Positions 60,667 to 62,969 of a stretch of 62,969 nt of DNA are shown here, piece after piece (position 1 is the stretch's first letter; each line of letters begins with the position of its first letter). Under the pieces are notes generated by a model that was not told the DNA's origin, did no database searches, and saw nothing but the letters and a program-made list of their open reading frames with translations. The DNA is from CAYHZL01 sp964361075. Its GTDB lineage: Bacteria > Bacteroidota > Ignavibacteria > UBA10030 > UBA8401. The stretch covers positions 1 to 62,969 of the forward strand of contig CAYHZL010000001.1 in assembly GCA_964361075.1 (NCBI GenBank), read 5' to 3'. A program made the position numbers and the translations under genes.

Positions 60667-61251
60667 TTAAAATATCCAGTGGAAGAATCGTGTAATCCAA
60701 CCCGGTTTTTGCGAATCATTAATCACACCGCTGCCGGAGTAGGAAATAATGGCGCTTGAAATATTGTATGAAAACACACTGTTGTCGCCCTGAATATCTG
60801 ATGGACGAACAACGCCGCTGATTTTTATGATTTGCTCATCACCGTTAATCATAATATTTCTACTGCCGCTGATAATTAAATTTCCGTTTGGTGCAACAGA
60901 ATCAATGCGCGCGCTGATTTTTGCTTTCATCACGCCGCTGCTTTTTGTGCCGCCTTCACCTTTAAATGTATTGCCTGTACTAATTCCTACACTTGCGCTC
61001 GGCAATGCTTTGCCAGCCGCTGAACCCGATGCACCGAGAGACAAATCACTTGCACGCGAATTCGATGTGCTTGCATCGTTCGATGCTTGCGCTTGCTCTA
61101 TCACCAACACTGTAACAGCATCACCAATTCTTGCTGCTTTCTGATCTGAAAAAAGCGACCGACTTGAATTCACCCGCATATCTTGTGCGAAGAGTGTTGC
61201 TGTCATTGCCAAAAAAAATATTGTATGTCTCGCTTTCATTGTTGTACCCAT
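60667..61251 (-). CDS. flgH: Flagellar L-ring protein FlgH
   Basis: 194 aa. SLFSDQKAARIGDAVTVLVIE is the FlgH signature; the C-terminal VVRPSDIQGDNSVFSYNISSAIISY is the usual beta region. It builds the outer-membrane ring. Most FlgH proteins are lipoproteins, but the signal here (KARHTIFFLAMTATLFAQ) has no lipobox Cys. Start may be 61251 or the ATG four codons later at 61239; neither has a strong SD. Confidence 0.92.
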   Translation of the reverse strand: MGTTMKARHTIFFLAMTATLFAQDMRVNSSRSLFSDQKAARIGDAVTVLVIEQAQASNDASTSNSRASDLSLGASGSAAGKALPSASVGISTGNTFKGEGGTKSSGVMKAKISARIDSVAPNGNLIISGSRNIMINGDEQIIKISGVVRPSDIQGDNSVFSYNISSAIISYSGSGVINDSQKPGWITRFFHWIF

Positions 61252-61294
61252 CTGTTTTGAAGTTCCAAAGAAATTACCTCAAGATGTGAAAAAT

Positions 61295-61981
61295 TTATTC
61301 CACCATTTCAACAGTGTAGCCATCTATTACTTTTGCTCTGATACTACGTTTCATTTCTTTCAATTCAATTGCTATGATATTGCCGTTCCAGCCATCTTCT
61401 TTCGCTTTTCCGTTAAAAGACAATTTTATATTATCCGTATGAAGATTTACCAACACGATAGAACCTGCCGCAACAAGCGGATGTGTTTCAACCAGCGCTG
61501 CAGTAAGTGGTCGTCCGGCAGCAATCACCAATTTACTGCGAAGTGTGTTCGTGGAATTTGATTTCTTCAACACATCGTCCGGCAACATTGTTGTCTCAAC
61601 AACTTGATAAGCAATATTAGCCGCGCCTTCGGCACAACTAATTTCTTCGTGACGATTAATAAGCTTTGTTGACACGGCAACTGTTTCAAACGTTCGCACA
61701 CGAACACCAACGAAAAATCTTTGACGTACGCCGGCATGAGTTGTTACATCAACAGGAATGGTCAACAATCCTTTATATGTTGCACGCGGCTCATCAACAA
61801 CGAGCACTGACGAAGCAGCATCAATCTTCTGAACTTCGCGCGGAAGTGTACGAAACTCTACTTCATATCGTTCCACATTTTTCAAATGCTGCGCAAGCAT
61901 TGCCTGCACAGCAGATTGAATTTCGTTTTGACCTGCAAACGAGAATTGTATAAAAAATAGTATGAGTGATATTTTTTTCAT
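61295..61981 (-). CDS. flgA: P-ring assembly chaperone FlgA
   Basis: 228 aa with a signal peptide (MKKISLILFFIQFSFAG). The C-terminal SAF/ChapFlgA domain shows VIAAGRPLTAALVETHPLVAAGSIVLVNL and IRAKVIDGYTVEMVE (RVNxSGxxVxGxV-like end). Periplasmic helper for FlgI polymerisation. Lies between flgG and flgH, the usual order. Confidence 0.9.
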   Translation of the reverse strand: MKKISLILFFIQFSFAGQNEIQSAVQAMLAQHLKNVERYEVEFRTLPREVQKIDAASSVLVVDEPRATYKGLLTIPVDVTTHAGVRQRFFVGVRVRTFETVAVSTKLINRHEEISCAEGAANIAYQVVETTMLPDDVLKKSNSTNTLRSKLVIAAGRPLTAALVETHPLVAAGSIVLVNLHTDNIKLSFNGKAKEDGWNGNIIAIELKEMKRSIRAKVIDGYTVEMVE

Positions 61982-61989
61982 TACATCAA

Positions 61990-62790
61990 TTATCCGCGTT
62001 TCAAGTTGTTCGCCATTTGTAACATGTCTTCAACTGTTTTAATTGTCTTCGAATTAATTTCATACGAGCGCTGCGCCGTAATCATATTTACCATCTCTTC
62101 AACAACATCAACATTTGATGATTCGAGATTACCTTGCAATGTTTCGCCAAATCCTGCTGAACCTGCTTGTCCGATAATTGGTTGGCCGGAAGCGGCTGTT
62201 TCTACTAATAAATTTGTTCCGATTGAACGGAGTCCGGAAGGATTAACAAAACGGGCAAGTTCAAGTTGACCAAGTTTCATTAACGATGATTGACCAACTT
62301 CTTTTGCTTCCACTGTTCCCTCTTTCCCAATAACCACTTCAAGTGTATCAGAGGAGAGTTTTATTTCAGGTTGAACTACATATCCTTCCGACGTAACAAG
62401 CACACCATCGGCAGCAACTTTTAGCGAACCATCGCGCGTGTACGCAAACGTACCATCCGAACGTTTAATTTGGAGGAAACCTTCACCTTGAATAGCGATA
62501 TCCAAACTATTATGTGTCGGTTGCAGATCGCCTTGCAAGAAACTTTTCAAGGTCGCAACTGTTTGCGTTCCATTTCCAACTTGGATTTCCATTGGCGGTT
62601 CAACCGTTCCGTTACTTCCGGCGGTTGCGTTATTTGAAGCACGCAATGTCTGATACATTAAATCCTGAAATTCAACGCGGCTCTTTTTAAATCCGGTTGT
62701 GTTAACGTTGGCAAGATTGTTTGCAATGATGTCAACATTTAATTGTTGCGCATACATGCCGGTTGCAGCGGTTCGTAATGAGCGATTCAT
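61990..62790 (-). CDS. flgG: Flagellar distal rod protein FlgG
   Basis: 266 aa. MNRSLRTAATGMYAQQLNVDIIANNLANVNTTGFKKSR is the rod N-terminus. Middle: IQGEGFLQIKRSDGTFAYTRDGSLKV. C-terminus: SSNVDVVEEMVNMITAQRSYEINSKTI. Length 260-266 and sequence favour FlgG over FlgF. An AAAGGA lies about 9 nt before the ATG. The downstream end of the window (62791-62969) has no gene on either strand that I can support. Confidence 0.96.
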   Translation of the reverse strand: MNRSLRTAATGMYAQQLNVDIIANNLANVNTTGFKKSRVEFQDLMYQTLRASNNATAGSNGTVEPPMEIQVGNGTQTVATLKSFLQGDLQPTHNSLDIAIQGEGFLQIKRSDGTFAYTRDGSLKVAADGVLVTSEGYVVQPEIKLSSDTLEVVIGKEGTVEAKEVGQSSLMKLGQLELARFVNPSGLRSIGTNLLVETAASGQPIIGQAGSAGFGETLQGNLESSNVDVVEEMVNMITAQRSYEINSKTIKTVEDMLQMANNLKRG

Positions 62791-62969
62791 AGAAAGATTC
62801 CTTTGGTTTGTGTTATTACTGTTCTAACAACTTCAAACACCATACCAAGAATAGATGCTGCTCTCTATCGAAAACCGACTATTTTTTGAGGAAATTTTTT
62901 CTTGAGAAGTTTGTTGAATAGTATGGGTGGAGATTATTAGCCAAATGATGGCGAGGGTAAATTTGATTT

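Noticed and set aside
61621..61637. GCCTTCGGC in flgA as a coding-region double hairpin
   Set aside because: Only a single short palindrome encoding Ala-Glu-Gly; the second hairpin is absent.
1..62969. CRISPR array
   Set aside because: Repeats here are dispersed and inverted. No regularly spaced direct repeats with unique spacers and no cas genes were found.
62791..62969. Sigma-54 or sigma-28 promoter for the flgG operon
   Set aside because: TTGGTATGGTGTTTGA on the minus strand resembles a -24/-12 site only weakly, and no sigma-28 consensus was seen.

Overview
The window looks like a chromosomal segment of a flagellated, two-membraned (Gram-negative) bacterium of the Bacteroidota/Chlorobiota/Ignavibacteriota assemblage. 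The pointers are P-ring and L-ring flagellar genes (outer membrane), a PUR-alpha-like DUF3276 gene, a DUF3109 cysteine-cluster protein, a secreted propeller protein ending in a FlgD-like Ig sorting domain, and EI/HPr without sugar-specific PTS components. No rRNA gene is present, so this placement is an inference from family content. Almost every gene is on the minus strand; only tmk (2300-2935) and one GT-C membrane protein (25878-27194) are on plus.

Layout. 1-2009: repeats, rmlC and rmlA (dTDP-rhamnose supply). 2300-2935: tmk. 3060-11532: an accessory type I restriction-modification operon, hsdM-hsdS-[XRE/ImmA peptidase - DUF4411 PIN protein - stand-alone DarG C-terminal-like protein]-hsdR, joined by very short gaps or overlaps. 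11948-18141: a small unknown gene, a secreted M14 carboxypeptidase, a CoA-binding protein, gcvP and rnc. 18184-25724: a fatty-acid operon (yceD/DUF177, rpmF, plsX, fabH, fabD, fabG, acpP, fabF, with rnc after it) interrupted by an intact hicB, a frameshifted hicA remnant and a DUF3109 gene. 25878-38095: envelope and surface genes (two GT-C proteins, truncated DUF3276 gene, propeller protein, PHP phosphoesterase, Crp/Fnr regulator, PQQ-propeller lipoprotein, and a large metallopeptidase/PD40/beta-barrel protein). 38290-44832: ptsI-ptsH, a polyprenyl synthetase and fni (isoprenoid synthesis), the last two separated by a restriction endonuclease/methyltransferase pair. 45126-53677: response regulators, hybrid kinases, an HD-GYP-like protein, a tRNA-Pro and one stator pair. 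53688-62790: csrA, fliW, a second stator pair, flgL, flgK, a FlgN-like chaperone, an FlgJ-lytic transglycosylase fusion, flgI, flgH, flgA and flgG.

The most unusual property is the intergenic DNA, which is packed with nested small repeats. They include: a 14-bp palindrome TTCGCCGCGGCGAA (eleven perfect copies); a double-hairpin micro-element (two adjacent perfect hairpins with 3-nt loops, usually 22 bp) sitting inside other repeats, with an 'empty' copy of the host repeat elsewhere in the window in two cases; and several MITE-like elements with terminal inverted repeats present as near-identical pairs. Some elements have become part of genes: one supplies the RNase III C-terminus and stop codon, another a false N-terminal extension of a lipoprotein gene, and a third has truncated the DUF3276 gene. 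The best candidates for undescribed biology are this double-hairpin system and the type I operon carrying an orphan DarG-type domain.
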